A program made the position numbers and the translations under genes. 64,000 bases of DNA from Pseudomonas sp. S06B 330 (GTDB lineage: Bacteria > Pseudomonadota > Gammaproteobacteria > Pseudomonadales > Pseudomonadaceae): the NCBI RefSeq assembly GCF_002845275.2, contig NZ_CP088149.1:5400001-5464000 (forward strand). The letters are read 5' to 3'. The first letter of the stretch is position 1. Each line of letters opens with the position of its first letter. A model generated the notes under the pieces. The model saw nothing but the letters and a program-made list of their open reading frames with translations, did no database searches and was not told where the DNA came from. Shown one piece after another: positions 1-10,476 of this stretch.

Positions 1-3000
1 ATCAACGCCAGCAAAGCCGCTGCGTACAAACTGAGCCTCAATGGCGACCCAATCGCCGATGGTCAGCGCGCCTTGAAACTGGCGACTCAATCCTTGCTGC
101 ATTGCGCCATGCAAAATTTCGAAGCATCGGAAGCGCAGCCTGGTGGCCTGGACGAAGACCAACTGCCGTCGGTGATCGTCGACAGCGACCAGTTCCTTTT
201 CGTCAAACCGACGGGCAACCCTGTCGCGCTAGCCCCTGACGCCTTTGCGGCCTTGTCACGTGATCTGGACATTGGGGGCAAATATCAGGCTTTGATTGAC
301 GCGATCTACCACCCCCTCGGCGATTCAGACAACACGGCGTCTCGCGCGGTATGGCAGGCGTTCAGCAACGCCGAGCAATCAGCCTTGCGTCTGCACCTGC
401 ACAGGGCTTATTTGAGCAAGACGATCGACAAGGCTCTATACGAGGCACTGCTCACGCTCGCCAGTGGTGAGCCGGCGTACTATCAGGGCAGTCCGATTCG
501 CTGCGCCTTCATGAACATTTTTGACGTCACCTTGACCGGTGCCCTGGTCATTGGTGTCGTGCCTTCGCCTGAACGACTCCTGGCATACGACCCCTTGTTG
601 CTACCGTACAAAGGCGTCTTGGTGACTTACCTGCCGGGGGCGCCAACCCCATTGAAGATGCACACCACGGTTCATGAGGTGCAAGCCTACCTACGTGAGC
701 AACTGCGGGCAGTCCATGTGCCCCATTTACGAGCGTTGACACCTGAGCGTGACAAGCACAACTTCATCAGCGCCTTGCGCGACTGCCTGCAGCCGGCAAC
801 CTGGAATTCAAGCACGCAGACGTTTGACCAAGCACCTGATCCCGAGGCTTGGCTCCCGGTAACCTTGCAGCCGTTCACTCAGCCGTTCCTTGACGAACTG
901 GTCACCCAAAAGCGACAGCGGCTCAAGGACGATGCGCTATTCCATGCCGTATCCACGGCACTTGAAGATCAGAAAACGGCCGACAAACGCCGCGCCTACT
1001 TTACCGGGCTGGCTTTCAATGCGCTCGCGCTCGGCGGTTTTTTCGTGCCTGGGCTGGGGCAACTGATGCTCGGTTTGACGGCTATTCAACTTAGCTACGA
1101 AGTCTTTGAAGGCATAGACCTTTGGGCCAAAGGCGATCGACAGCAAGCACTCAGTTACCTGATGGATGTGGTAGACAACGTGGCGCTCACGGTGGCCCTA
1201 AGCGCGGCGGGGGGCGGTGCCGAGGGCGGCACACCAGCCGTTGAGCGGATTCCAGTGGAAATGCCATCGTTCATCGACGAACTCAGGCCTGTTAAGTTGC
1301 CCAGCGGCGAAGACCGCCTATGGTGGCCTGACCTACAGCCATTCGCGCATGACATCGTGCTGCCAGCAGGGCTCGAGCCGGATGAGTTCGGCTTGTATCA
1401 CTACGAAGGCAAAACCTGGCTGGCGCTTGAAGACAAGACCTACTCAGTCAAACATTCACCCGCCAGTGGCGAATACAGGCTCTTGAGTCCGAGCAAATCC
1501 CTGAGCTACGAGCCCCCGCTGCGCCACAACGGTGCTGGGGCCTGGCTGCATGAACTGGACAGGCCACGTGAATGGCAGGGTATGGCATTGTTCCGACGCC
1601 TGGGCCATCTCAGCGCGGCGTTCAGCGAAGAGACCGCATTACAAATCCTGCGCATCAGCAACACCGATGAAAGCGTTCTTCGTCGAATACTCAGCGAGCA
1701 ACAAAGGCTGCCAGCACTGCTGGAAGACACCCTGCAGCGCTTCAAACTGGATTTGGAGATCAGGCACTCACTACCGAATGCACCGGCAAGAATACGTCGC
1801 GCAGAGTTTCAAAGACGCTATCGAGCCTTGCCCGCAAGTCAGGTAGCAGGTGCCGCCGTGATTCAACGGGTGTATCCAAACCTCCCTGCGCCCATCACCG
1901 AGGAACTGTTACGCAACGCCAGCCCAAGCGAGCTGCAAACGCTGATCGGTGCAAAAGTGCCCCGACGCCTTGGCGAAGAGATCCACGCCTATCAGCAGCA
2001 TGTGCGCCTCACCCGCGCATATGAGGGGGTGTACCTGGAGTCGGTACACAATCCAGATAGCGACATTCTGATCCTACACACGCTTGAGCACATCCCTGGC
2101 TGGCCTACCGACATCCGGATCGAGATGCACGAAGGCAAGCACTTGGCGGGACTGATCGACAGCGTCGGCCCCGACCAAGCCAAAATCCGCAAGAAAATCA
2201 CTCGCGCCCCCGACGGCTATGTGGCCTCGGATATGTATGGCTCAAGCTACCCGATCATCTTGCATGACACGCTCTACGACGCGTTGCATGCAGCCCTGCC
2301 CGAAGCACACCGCGAGGCACTTGGCACCTCTGGCGTGTCGAGCGCGATAGCGCTCAGGGAGCAGATTCGTCAAGTTCCGCAATTGCCACGCTGGATCCTC
2401 AGAAGGTGGCTGGGCATGCAGCGGCAAGGATTCCGCGCCCCCATGCGTCTAGCCGATGGTCGCCTAGGCTACCCCTTGAGCGGCAGAGCAACATTGAGCG
2501 ACGACATCAGCCGGCAAACACTGCTGGACATGATCCGTACGCTGGAGTTACCCGAGCACACATCCCGATCGGCCGAGGACATCCTGCTAGCCCTGGAAGG
2601 TAACGGGCTGACACGAGTAGAGATCAACGCCAGGCTTCGCCAAGTGGAAAGTGAGAGCAATGCACTGCAAACCAGTCTGGACGAATGGCGTGCACAACCG
2701 GGAACGACTGCCCACTTGGGCAGACTCCTTAGCAGCCGGCTCGAAATCAGCAACGCGCTCTGGCGACAGTGGTCTGAAAGTGCCTTGCCAGAGATCGGCG
2801 GCCTGGATGCGCCCCTGCGCCTGGAACAAACTTACATTGCTGAGTTCCCGCAACACCTGCCCGGGTTCAGCACGTCGCGGGTCAGACGCCTGCAACTTAT
2901 CGATGTCCCCCTTGAGACTTCGTCAGGTGCCTCTGAGGGCTGGACTGAGTACGAGGGACAACTGGCAGCACTTTTCCAGCACTTTCCCCGCCTGCAGTCG

Positions 3001-5280
3001 CTAGAAATCAATCGCACCTATGACCCCTTCGCAGCACCTTCAGGGTTCTCAAGCAGTCTCGCGCTGATCGTCAATAGCTTTCCCATGCTCAGGGAACTGA
3101 CCCTGAGCAATCAAAACATCGTGTTCTATGCGTTGGATGTAGAAAGACTCCAGACGCTGTCACGCCTGGAAAGGCTGGAGTTGAGCGGCAACCGGTTGTC
3201 GCAATGGTCAACATTCAATTTCAACCGCATGCAATTGAACTACCTTGGACTTGATCGCATGACGTTCGACCGTTGGCCGAACTGGTTGAGCAGAGAAACA
3301 CTGGAACACATCGGCACGGTCTCCCTGCGCGACAACAGGATCACGGCATTGCCTGACTTTCTGCTCAGAAACGAAATCAATACCGAGCATCACTCTGTCA
3401 TCTCTTTGCAAGGCAACATCATCCTTGCCGACCAGCTCGAAAGACTGCAACTGAGCAACGATGGTAGACCCCGGCAGTTCAGCTTCAATGTCGATGTACC
3501 TGCCGCCCTCCAAGGACGTTTGATACAGCTGAGGGAAGAGCAACAACAGGTACATGATGCCGTTGACGGTTGGGTAAACACCTCCAGCTCGTCCGCCCCT
3601 CCGAGCGCAGATGTTATACAGTCAAGAAATCAGGTCGCCACTGCGATATTGGATTACTGGGCCACCCAGAGCCAAGGCGAACTTCTAGCCCCTTTGCGAC
3701 TTACCGACATCGCGCTGGAGGACTTTCCTCGACAGTTGCCTGCATTGTTCTATCAACGGGTTCGCAACATGGTGCTGACCCGGGTGAGGGCCTCTGCATC
3801 ACAGATCGATCAGTTTCTAAGACGCTTTCAACAGTTGAACGAACTGACCTTCGAAGGACACGTTCAACCGATGGTCGAGCCGCCCTGGGCCCTGTTGGAG
3901 CTGCCCTCACTTAGCCGGCTAGCACTGCGCGACCAAGGCCTGGTAATAGAACCGCAGGTGATGCAGATCTTTTCGCTCATGGGCAACCTCGCCCAGTTGG
4001 ACCTTTCCGGCAACCGCCTGGTGCCGTTCACCCAAGGGGCAGTGGAACTGCCTCAACTCCTGCGTCGACTCAATCTGAGCAACACGCAACTGCGCACCTG
4101 GCCCTCCTGGGTAGAGGGCCTGCAGCCACTGGATCTACTGGACCTGAGTGGCAACCATATCACCGAACTTCCTGAGCACATTCTGGACAACCCTCGCAAT
4201 GAAGACTCTTCCACGGCGATATCACTGGTTGACAACCCGCTGAGTCACGCCTCAATGCGCCGTGCCCACCTCTCGCAGGGAGACCAGAGCAGCTACAGCT
4301 TCGACATGGATCTACCTGAGGATATTCTTGAGCTCTCACCGCCAGGGGACGGCTCAAGCAGCAATGCCAGTAGTGGAAGCAATCATGTCCACAGCCCAAT
4401 TCCCTATGCACCGGGAGATACACCTAATGTTGAAGCATGGCTGCTCGGAACCGTAGACGAAAACGAAAGCCATCGGCGCCTGTGGCAACAGCTCGAACAG
4501 TTCCCCAGCGCGGAAAACTTGCTGGCGCTGGTTGGGCGTTTAAGACAGGCGGCACCCTACCGCAACCAGCAAAGCCGAATCAGATTCTCTGAGCGGGTCT
4601 GGCGCGTGTTAGGGCTTGCGGCAACCAACAGTGACGAACTAACGCTCTTCAACGCGATGGCCCAGGATGCGCTCGTGCAACCTGACACAGGGGCCCAGAC
4701 CTGTCATGACGGCGCCTTGCTGGTGTTCAATCAAATCGAGACGCATGTATTTACCCAGCAATCCCTGAGCAATGTGCCTCAGGCAGAACGCGGACAGCAC
4801 CTTTACCAGCTGATTCAACGCCTGTATCGATTGCAGGAGCTGGACAACATCGCTCGCCAGAGGGGTGGTAATAGGGACGAAGCTGAGGTACGCCTAGCCT
4901 ATCGACTGCATTTGGCCGAGGATCTGAAGCTGCCGTTGGCGCCCGACAGCATGCTCTACGAGGTGAACGCCCAGATCGACCAAACCGAGCTGCACATGGC
5001 ACGCAGCCTGGTCCTGCAGGGTGAACGCGGTGAGTCGTTCTTGAACTACGCGGCGGCTAATGAGCATTGGACTCAATACCTGCGCGAGACCTACACCGCG
5101 CGGTTCACAGCGGTCGAAGAATCCTACCAGAAGGAAGTGAACGCGATGATTGACCGCTTTGAAGGTGTGCCACTTGATGATCTGAGCGATCAGTTCAAAG
5201 CCTTGGAAGCTGACAAGCAACGCCAGGAACAAAAGCTGATTCATGAACTGACAATAGAGGAAGGGCTGCTATACCGCTGA
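1..5280 (+). CDS. DUF6543 / leucine-rich-repeat / NEL-type E3 ubiquitin ligase (5' end outside window)
   Basis: The reading frame is open from base 1, so the gene starts upstream; the first in-window start (TTG at 73) is not trusted. More than 1,735 residues are visible. In order, numbering from codon 73: a toxin-type N-terminal domain with the signature LDIGGKY (65-71); a hydrophobic segment at about 310-376 that could insert in a membrane; two leucine-rich-repeat blocks at about 940-1140 and 1215-1395; and a helical C-terminus from about 1450. The C-terminal block contains Cys-His-Asp in the context TCHDGALLVF, with Cys at codon 4702-4704. This fits the catalytic CxD motif of IpaH/SspH-type NEL ligases, which move ubiquitin onto host proteins selected by the LRRs. 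That the protein is a secreted effector is inferred. No immunity or chaperone gene lies downstream; hutG converges on it. Confidence 0.85.
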   Translation: MNASKAAAYKLSLNGDPIADGQRALKLATQSLLHCAMQNFEASEAQPGGLDEDQLPSVIVDSDQFLFVKPTGNPVALAPDAFAALSRDLDIGGKYQALIDAIYHPLGDSDNTASRAVWQAFSNAEQSALRLHLHRAYLSKTIDKALYEALLTLASGEPAYYQGSPIRCAFMNIFDVTLTGALVIGVVPSPERLLAYDPLLLPYKGVLVTYLPGAPTPLKMHTTVHEVQAYLREQLRAVHVPHLRALTPERDKHNFISALRDCLQPATWNSSTQTFDQAPDPEAWLPVTLQPFTQPFLDELVTQKRQRLKDDALFHAVSTALEDQKTADKRRAYFTGLAFNALALGGFFVPGLGQLMLGLTAIQLSYEVFEGIDLWAKGDRQQALSYLMDVVDNVALTVALSAAGGGAEGGTPAVERIPVEMPSFIDELRPVKLPSGEDRLWWPDLQPFAHDIVLPAGLEPDEFGLYHYEGKTWLALEDKTYSVKHSPASGEYRLLSPSKSLSYEPPLRHNGAGAWLHELDRPREWQGMALFRRLGHLSAAFSEETALQILRISNTDESVLRRILSEQQRLPALLEDTLQRFKLDLEIRHSLPNAPARIRRAEFQRRYRALPASQVAGAAVIQRVYPNLPAPITEELLRNASPSELQTLIGAKVPRRLGEEIHAYQQHVRLTRAYEGVYLESVHNPDSDILILHTLEHIPGWPTDIRIEMHEGKHLAGLIDSVGPDQAKIRKKITRAPDGYVASDMYGSSYPIILHDTLYDALHAALPEAHREALGTSGVSSAIALREQIRQVPQLPRWILRRWLGMQRQGFRAPMRLADGRLGYPLSGRATLSDDISRQTLLDMIRTLELPEHTSRSAEDILLALEGNGLTRVEINARLRQVESESNALQTSLDEWRAQPGTTAHLGRLLSSRLEISNALWRQWSESALPEIGGLDAPLRLEQTYIAEFPQHLPGFSTSRVRRLQLIDVPLETSSGASEGWTEYEGQLAALFQHFPRLQSLEINRTYDPFAAPSGFSSSLALIVNSFPMLRELTLSNQNIVFYALDVERLQTLSRLERLELSGNRLSQWSTFNFNRMQLNYLGLDRMTFDRWPNWLSRETLEHIGTVSLRDNRITALPDFLLRNEINTEHHSVISLQGNIILADQLERLQLSNDGRPRQFSFNVDVPAALQGRLIQLREEQQQVHDAVDGWVNTSSSSAPPSADVIQSRNQVATAILDYWATQSQGELLAPLRLTDIALEDFPRQLPALFYQRVRNMVLTRVRASASQIDQFLRRFQQLNELTFEGHVQPMVEPPWALLELPSLSRLALRDQGLVIEPQVMQIFSLMGNLAQLDLSGNRLVPFTQGAVELPQLLRRLNLSNTQLRTWPSWVEGLQPLDLLDLSGNHITELPEHILDNPRNEDSSTAISLVDNPLSHASMRRAHLSQGDQSSYSFDMDLPEDILELSPPGDGSSSNASSGSNHVHSPIPYAPGDTPNVEAWLLGTVDENESHRRLWQQLEQFPSAENLLALVGRLRQAAPYRNQQSRIRFSERVWRVLGLAATNSDELTLFNAMAQDALVQPDTGAQTCHDGALLVFNQIETHVFTQQSLSNVPQAERGQHLYQLIQRLYRLQELDNIARQRGGNRDEAEVRLAYRLHLAEDLKLPLAPDSMLYEVNAQIDQTELHMARSLVLQGERGESFLNYAAANEHWTQYLRETYTARFTAVEESYQKEVNAMIDRFEGVPLDDLSDQFKALEADKQRQEQKLIHELTIEEGLLYR

Positions 5281-5294
5281 CCCATCGGCACGAT

Positions 5295-5328
5295 GCCGGT
5301 CTGCAGCGGGCGATCGCTGCAGGCCGGC
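5295..5328. terminator. Hairpin between convergent effector gene and hutG
   Basis: A 13-bp stem (one T-G wobble) with an eight-base loop lies in the 58-bp gap between the two convergent stop codons. There is no clear T-run on either side, so it may act as a two-way terminator or only as a 3' end stabiliser. Confidence 0.45.
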
Positions 5329-5338
5329 TGGCTCACAC

Positions 5339-6142
5339 TCAGACGCTGTAACGCTCTCGGCCCCAGTTCACCATCTCGTCGATCAATTGCTGCAGTACCT
5401 GCTGGGTCGGTGTGGCCAGGTCCTCACGGTAGGCGAATGGTTCCACCTCTTCCATATAAGTACTTTGCGCCAGCTCCAATTGCACGGCATGGATATTGTT
5501 GGCCGGATCGCCGTAATGACGGGTGATGTGCCCACCCTTGAAGCGGCCATTGAGCACATGAGTGTAGTGCTCAGCCCTGGCGCAGACGTTCTGCAAGCGC
5601 TCAGCCAACTGTGGATCACAACTGGCGCCATTGAATGTACCCAGGTTGAAGTCGGGCAGTTTTCCTTCAAACAGGTGTGGGATGTGCGAACGGATCGAAT
5701 GGGCATCCCACAGCAACGCATAGCCAAACTGTTCGCGTAAGCGGGCCAGCTCACTACGAACAGTGTTGTGATAAGGACGCCAGATTCCTTCCAGGTACTC
5801 TGCCCGCTCTTCGGCAGACGGTTCCTTGCCGGCCTGGAACAGCGGCTCACCTTCAAAGAGGGTCGCCGGGTACAAGCCGGTGGTAGCGCCAGCGTACAGC
5901 GGCTTATCGTCGTCCGGACGGTTCAGGTCGATGACAAAGCGCGAGTACTCGGCCGCCACCACACTGGCGCCCAGTTCACGGGCAAAATCGTACAACTGCG
6001 GAATATGCCAGTCGGTGTCAGGCAGGCTTTGCGCCTGCTGCACCAGCCCGGCCTTGACCACAGGCGTCAGGCGCAGCCCGGCGTGAGGCATGCTGATCAG
6101 CAGCGGCAAGCTGCCTTGATGAAAATTCAGTACCTTGTCCAT
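5339..6142 (-). CDS. hutG: N-formylglutamate amidohydrolase
   Basis: 267 residues. It performs the last step of the formylglutamate branch of histidine breakdown, hydrolysing N-formyl-L-glutamate to glutamate and formate in the cytoplasm. The start chosen is the ATG at 6140-6142 (protein begins MDKVLNFHQG), which has a GGAGG ribosome site just upstream; the frame stays open further 5' but that part is not protein-like. It carries the family's early SMPHAG segment and a later WDAHSIRS segment with likely metal ligands. It is the distal gene of the hutU-H-T-I-G run, ten bases after hutI. The partner hutF confirms that this strain uses the two-step formylglutamate route. Confidence 0.95.
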   Translation of the reverse strand: MDKVLNFHQGSLPLLISMPHAGLRLTPVVKAGLVQQAQSLPDTDWHIPQLYDFARELGASVVAAEYSRFVIDLNRPDDDKPLYAGATTGLYPATLFEGEPLFQAGKEPSAEERAEYLEGIWRPYHNTVRSELARLREQFGYALLWDAHSIRSHIPHLFEGKLPDFNLGTFNGASCDPQLAERLQNVCARAEHYTHVLNGRFKGGHITRHYGDPANNIHAVQLELAQSTYMEEVEPFAYREDLATPTQQVLQQLIDEMVNWGRERYSV

Positions 6143-6152
6143 AGGCCCTCCT

Positions 6153-7358
6153 TCAATTGAAAATTTCGCGGCCCAGGCGCACCACCCGCTTGGGCAGGTC
6201 ACCTCCCAGCCAATAGCACAGATCCGCCGGACGCTCGATCTGCCAGGCAACGAAGTCTGCCACCTTACCTACCTCCAGTGAGCCGTGGGTTTGACCCAAA
6301 CCCAGTGCAGTCGCGGCATGGGTAGTGACGCCCGCCAAAGCCTCTTCCGGGGTCATGCGGAACAACGTACAGGCCATGTTCAGCATCAGCCGCAGCGACA
6401 ACGCTGGCGAGGTGCCGGGGTTGAGGTCGCTGGCCACGGCAATCTTCACCCCGTGCTTGCGCAATGCGTCCATCGGCGGCAGTTGAGTCTCGCGCAAGAA
6501 GTAGAACGCGCCAGGCAACAGCACGGCAACGGTGCCAGCCGCCGCCATGGCAATGGCATCGTCCTCGGTCATGAACTCGAGGTGATCGGCCGATAGCGCT
6601 TGATAACGCGCGGCCAGGCTGGAACCTGCCAGCGACGATAATTGCTCGGCGTGCAGTTTGACCGGCAGGTGCAACTCACGTGCTTTGATAAAGACGCGTT
6701 CGACCTGAGCCGGGGAAAACGCCAGGTACTCACAGAACGCATCCACCGCATCAACCAGACCTTCGGCGGCCAGGGCCGGGAGCATCTCGTCGCAGATGTG
6801 GGCAATGTAATCGTCGGCACGGTCCTTGTATTCAGGCGGCAAGGCGTGCGCGGCAAGGCAGGTGCTGCGTACGCTCAGCGGCAGCTCCTCACCCAGGCGG
6901 CGGATGACCTTGAGCATCTTGCGCTCATTGGCCAGGTCCAGGCCGTAACCGGACTTGATTTCCAGGGTGGTGACGCCATCACGCATCAGTGCCTGAACCC
7001 GCTGGCGGGCGCTGGCGAACAACTCATCTTCAGTCGCTGCGCGGGTCGCCCGTACGGTGCTGGCAATACCGCCACCCTGGGCAGCGATCTCGGCATAGCT
7101 GACCCCTTGCAGACGCTGCTCGAACTCACCACTGCGATTGCCGCCAAATACCGCATGGGTGTGACAGTCGATCAGCCCCGGGGTTACCCAGGCGCCGCGC
7201 AGGTCCACAGTTCGCTCGGCCGTCAGGTCTGGCAACGACTGCCGCGGACCGATCCACTCAATGTGGCCGGCACTGGTCACGATCGCCGCATCCTCGATAC
7301 TCGAGTAAGTGCCTTGGGCCATGCTCGCGACATGGCAGTGCTGCCAGAGGGTTCTCAT
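6153..7358 (-). CDS. hutI: Imidazolonepropionase
   Basis: 401 residues, usual for the family. It hydrolyses 4-imidazolone-5-propanoate to N-formimino-L-glutamate, the third step of histidine degradation. Amidohydrolase-superfamily signatures are visible: the metal-binding [10 protein letters not shown] near residue 65, [14 protein letters not shown], and a late SDLNPGT carrying the catalytic Asp. It starts with ATG at 7356-7358. It lies 15 bp downstream of hutT and 10 bp upstream of hutG, so it is transcribed within the hut operon. Confidence 0.97.
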   Translation of the reverse strand: MRTLWQHCHVASMAQGTYSSIEDAAIVTSAGHIEWIGPRQSLPDLTAERTVDLRGAWVTPGLIDCHTHAVFGGNRSGEFEQRLQGVSYAEIAAQGGGIASTVRATRAATEDELFASARQRVQALMRDGVTTLEIKSGYGLDLANERKMLKVIRRLGEELPLSVRSTCLAAHALPPEYKDRADDYIAHICDEMLPALAAEGLVDAVDAFCEYLAFSPAQVERVFIKARELHLPVKLHAEQLSSLAGSSLAARYQALSADHLEFMTEDDAIAMAAAGTVAVLLPGAFYFLRETQLPPMDALRKHGVKIAVASDLNPGTSPALSLRLMLNMACTLFRMTPEEALAGVTTHAATALGLGQTHGSLEVGKVADFVAWQIERPADLCYWLGGDLPKRVVRLGREIFN

Positions 7359-7373
7359 GCAATGTCTCCGTTT

Positions 7374-8786
7374 CTAGCGCTGAAGTTGGGAAGGATCCTG
7401 GGCCAGCGGCACCTCGCCTTTCGCTGCCCGCGGCTTGCACCACAGCAGGTAAGAGGCGACCAGGAACAGTACCCAGACCACACCGACCAGCAGCGCTGCC
7501 TGAGTATCAGGGAAATAACCGAGCACGCCGAACACGAACAGCATGAAGGCAATCGCCGCGGCGGGTCCATACGGCCAGAACGGCACCGGAAACTTGAGCC
7601 CGGCAACCTCTTCACGGCTCATGCTGCGGCGCATGGCAACCTGGGTGACCAGAATCATCAACCAGACCCAAACAGTAGCAAAGGTGGCGATCGAGGCAAT
7701 CAGCAGGAACACGTTTTCCGGAATCAGGTAGTTGAGCACCACACCTCCCAGCAAGGCTGCGCCCATGACCATCACGGTCATCCACGGCACGCCATGTCGG
7801 GAGATTTTGGCAAAGCCCTTGGGGGCATGACCTTGCTGAGCCAGGCCGTACATCATCCGCCCAGCACCGAAGATGTCGCTGTTGATCGCCGACACCGCCG
7901 CCGAGATCACCACGATATTCAACACGGTCGCGGCCGAAGCGATCCCCAGGTTGCTGAAAATCTGCACAAACGGGCTGCCCTGGCTACCAATCTGCGGCCA
8001 CGGATACAGGCACATCAGTACAAACAGGGTGAGGATATAAAACAGCAAGATACGCAAAGGTACGGCGTTGATCGCCTTGGGGATCACACGCTGCGGGTCT
8101 TTGGCTTCGCCGGCAGTGATACCGATGATTTCGATACCACCGAACGCGAACATCACCACCGCAAACGAGGCGATCAGACCGCCGACGCCATTGGGCATGA
8201 AACCGCCGTGGTCGAACAAGTTGCTCACGCCCACCGCGTTACCGGCATCGGCATTGCTCAACCCGAACGCCATGATGCCGAAGCCAGCCAGAATCATTGC
8301 AACGATGGCGCCGACCTTGAGCAACGACAGCCAGAACTCCATCTCGCCAAACACTTTGACGTTGCACAGGTTCAGGCCGCCAATCAGGAAGACAATGCCC
8401 AGCACCCAGATCCAGCGGGCCACCTCCGGAAACCAGAAGCCCATATAGATGCCGAAGGCCGTGACGTCGGCTAGGCAGACGATGATCATTTCAAAGGCGT
8501 AGGTCCAACCCAGGATGAACCCGGACATGGGCCCCAGGTAGGTGTTGGCGTACTGGCCGAAGGAGCCGGACACCGGGTTGTGCACGGCCATTTCACCCAG
8601 CGCGCGCATCACCATGAAGACAGCGGCACCACCAATCAGGTAAGCCAGCAATACGGCCGGGCCAGCCATCTGGATGGCCGAGGCAGAACCGTAGAACAGA
8701 CCGGTACCGATCGCCGAGCCCAATGCCATGAAGCGAATATGACGCGCGTTCAATCCGCGCGTGAGTCCTTGTGCTTGAGTGTGCAT
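7374..8786 (-). CDS. hutT: Histidine/amino-acid permease of the hut operon
   Basis: 470 residues, about 12 membrane segments, APC (amino acid-polyamine-organocation) superfamily. The N-terminus shows the family signature around [15 protein letters not shown]. Its place between hutH and hutI argues that it imports histidine (HutT), although the same sequence type is also annotated as proline permease ProY; histidine is inferred from context. The start is the ATG at 8784-8786 (MHTQAQGL), preceded by AGGA. Directly upstream of that ribosome site the mRNA carries a run of eight A's (8798-8805), which fits the A-rich pattern bound by Hfq/Crc for catabolite repression. Confidence 0.9.
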   Translation of the reverse strand: MHTQAQGLTRGLNARHIRFMALGSAIGTGLFYGSASAIQMAGPAVLLAYLIGGAAVFMVMRALGEMAVHNPVSGSFGQYANTYLGPMSGFILGWTYAFEMIIVCLADVTAFGIYMGFWFPEVARWIWVLGIVFLIGGLNLCNVKVFGEMEFWLSLLKVGAIVAMILAGFGIMAFGLSNADAGNAVGVSNLFDHGGFMPNGVGGLIASFAVVMFAFGGIEIIGITAGEAKDPQRVIPKAINAVPLRILLFYILTLFVLMCLYPWPQIGSQGSPFVQIFSNLGIASAATVLNIVVISAAVSAINSDIFGAGRMMYGLAQQGHAPKGFAKISRHGVPWMTVMVMGAALLGGVVLNYLIPENVFLLIASIATFATVWVWLMILVTQVAMRRSMSREEVAGLKFPVPFWPYGPAAAIAFMLFVFGVLGYFPDTQAALLVGVVWVLFLVASYLLWCKPRAAKGEVPLAQDPSQLQR

Positions 8787-8819
8787 TTCGCGTCCTGTTT
8801 TTTTTGTAAGCGAAAAGCG

Positions 8820-8843
8820 GCACGGACCCATAAAGGTCCGTGC
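8820..8843 (-). promoter_or_regulatory. Intercistronic hairpin between hutH and hutT
   Basis: A perfect 9-bp stem (GCACGGACC / GGTCCGTGC) with a six-base loop lies 33 bp after the hutH stop and 33 bp before the hutT start. No T-run follows immediately, so partial attenuation or mRNA-end protection is more likely than full termination. Confidence 0.5.
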
Positions 8844-8876
8844 GGCAGGTGGCTGGCACAATGGCCAGCCCGAGGG

Positions 8877-10409
8877 TCACAGGCTAGGCAGGACCTTGGC
8901 CGGCAGCAGGCCGGTCAGGTGACCTTCGGCCAGCAGGGCGATTGCCGCCTCGATGTCCGGGGCGAAGAAGCGGTCTTTCTCGTAGTAGGCGACCTTGCTG
9001 CGCAGGGTCTGGCGGGCTTGTTCGAGTTTCTGCGAGGTTTTCAGACCTTCACGCAGGTCCAGGCCCTGGCAAGCAGCCAGCCATTCCACAGCCAGAATGC
9101 CGCGCACGTTATCGCTCATTTCCCACAGGCGCTTGCCGGCAGCCGGGGCCATCGACACGTGGTCTTCCTGGTTGGCAGAGGTCGGCAGGCTGTCGACGCT
9201 GTGCGGGTGAGCCAGGGCCTTGTTCTCGCTGGCCAGTGCAGCGGCGGTCACCTGGGCGATCATGAAGCCCGAGTTGACGCCACCATTGGCCACCAGGAAC
9301 GGCGGCAGCTGGGACATGTGCTTGTCCATCATCAGCGAGATGCGGCGCTCGCTAAGCGAACCGATTTCGGCGATGGCCAGGGCCATGTTGTCGGCCGCCA
9401 TGGCGACAGGTTCGGCGTGGAAGTTGCCACCGGAGATCACGTCACCTTCGTTGGCAAATACCAGCGGGTTGTCGGAAACGGCGTTGGCCTCGACCACCAG
9501 TACATCGGCGGCCTGGCGGAACTGGGTCAGACACGCACCCATGACCTGTGGCTGGCAGCGCAGGGAGTACGGGTCTTGCACCTTGCCGCAGTTCTGATGC
9601 GAAGCCGACACTTCACTGCCGTCACCAAGCAAGTCGCGGTAACAGGCGGCGGCGTCGATCTGACCACGCTGGCCACGGGCTTCATGGATACGGGCATCAA
9701 ACGGCGAACGCGAACCCAATACGGCTTCAACGGTCAGGCTACCAACCGACATGGCGGCGGCGAATAGGTCTTCCCCTTCGAACAGGCCTCGCAGGGCAAA
9801 AGCGGTGGACGCCTGGGTGCCGTTGAGCAGGGCCAGACCTTCTTTGGCCGCCAGGGTCAGCGGCTCAAGGCCAGCAACCGCCAGGGCTTCGGTAGCCGAT
9901 AACCACTGACCCTTGTGGCGAGCCTTGCCTTCGCCGAGCAGCACCAGCGACATGTGTGCCAGTGGCGCCAGGTCGCCGGATGCCCCCACCGAACCTTTAA
10001 GTGGGATGTGTGGGTAAACCTCAGCGTTGATCAGCGCGATCAGCGCATCAATGACCTTGCGGCGAATACCAGAGAAACCACGGCTCAGGCTGTTGACCTT
10101 GAGCACCATGATCAGGCGCACCAGGGCGTCATCGATTGGCGCGCCAACGCCAGCGGCGTGGGACAGCACCAGCGAACGTTGCAGGTTTTCCAGGTCGTGG
10201 CTGGCAATGCGGGTCGAGGCCAGCAGGCCGAACCCGGTGTTGATGCCGTAGGCGGTGCGGTTTTCCGCCAGGATCTGCTCGACACAAGCGACACTCGCGT
10301 CAATCTGCTGATCGGCGCTGGCATCCAGCTTGAGTTTTACCGGCTGCTTGTAGATCGCACGCAGCTGAGCCAGGGTCAGGGTGCCGGGCTTCAGGGTCAA
10401 TTCAGTCAC
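8877..10409 (-). CDS. hutH: Histidine ammonia-lyase
   Basis: 510 residues. It deaminates L-histidine to trans-urocanate and ammonia, the first step of the pathway. The Ala-Ser-Gly triplet that self-cyclises into the MIO cofactor is present at residues 143-145 ([12 protein letters not shown]). The start is GTG at 10407-10409 (protein VTELTLKPG..., matching the P. putida enzyme from memory), with GGAGC upstream; the frame is open 19 codons further 5' to an unlikely start. It is the second gene of the operon, 67 bp after hutU. Confidence 0.97.
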   Translation of the reverse strand: MTELTLKPGTLTLAQLRAIYKQPVKLKLDASADQQIDASVACVEQILAENRTAYGINTGFGLLASTRIASHDLENLQRSLVLSHAAGVGAPIDDALVRLIMVLKVNSLSRGFSGIRRKVIDALIALINAEVYPHIPLKGSVGASGDLAPLAHMSLVLLGEGKARHKGQWLSATEALAVAGLEPLTLAAKEGLALLNGTQASTAFALRGLFEGEDLFAAAMSVGSLTVEAVLGSRSPFDARIHEARGQRGQIDAAACYRDLLGDGSEVSASHQNCGKVQDPYSLRCQPQVMGACLTQFRQAADVLVVEANAVSDNPLVFANEGDVISGGNFHAEPVAMAADNMALAIAEIGSLSERRISLMMDKHMSQLPPFLVANGGVNSGFMIAQVTAAALASENKALAHPHSVDSLPTSANQEDHVSMAPAAGKRLWEMSDNVRGILAVEWLAACQGLDLREGLKTSQKLEQARQTLRSKVAYYEKDRFFAPDIEAAIALLAEGHLTGLLPAKVLPSL

Positions 10410-10476
10410 GTTAATGCTCCGTACTCGTGAGGCGTATTCGCCTGCATAGATATCAGTATCAACCAATTGGCGAAGA

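Noticed and set aside
6642..8474. 610-codon open frame on the plus strand
   Set aside because: It is antisense to hutI and hutT, is rich in His/Gln/Arg as expected of a GC-rich shadow frame, and has no recognisable domain.
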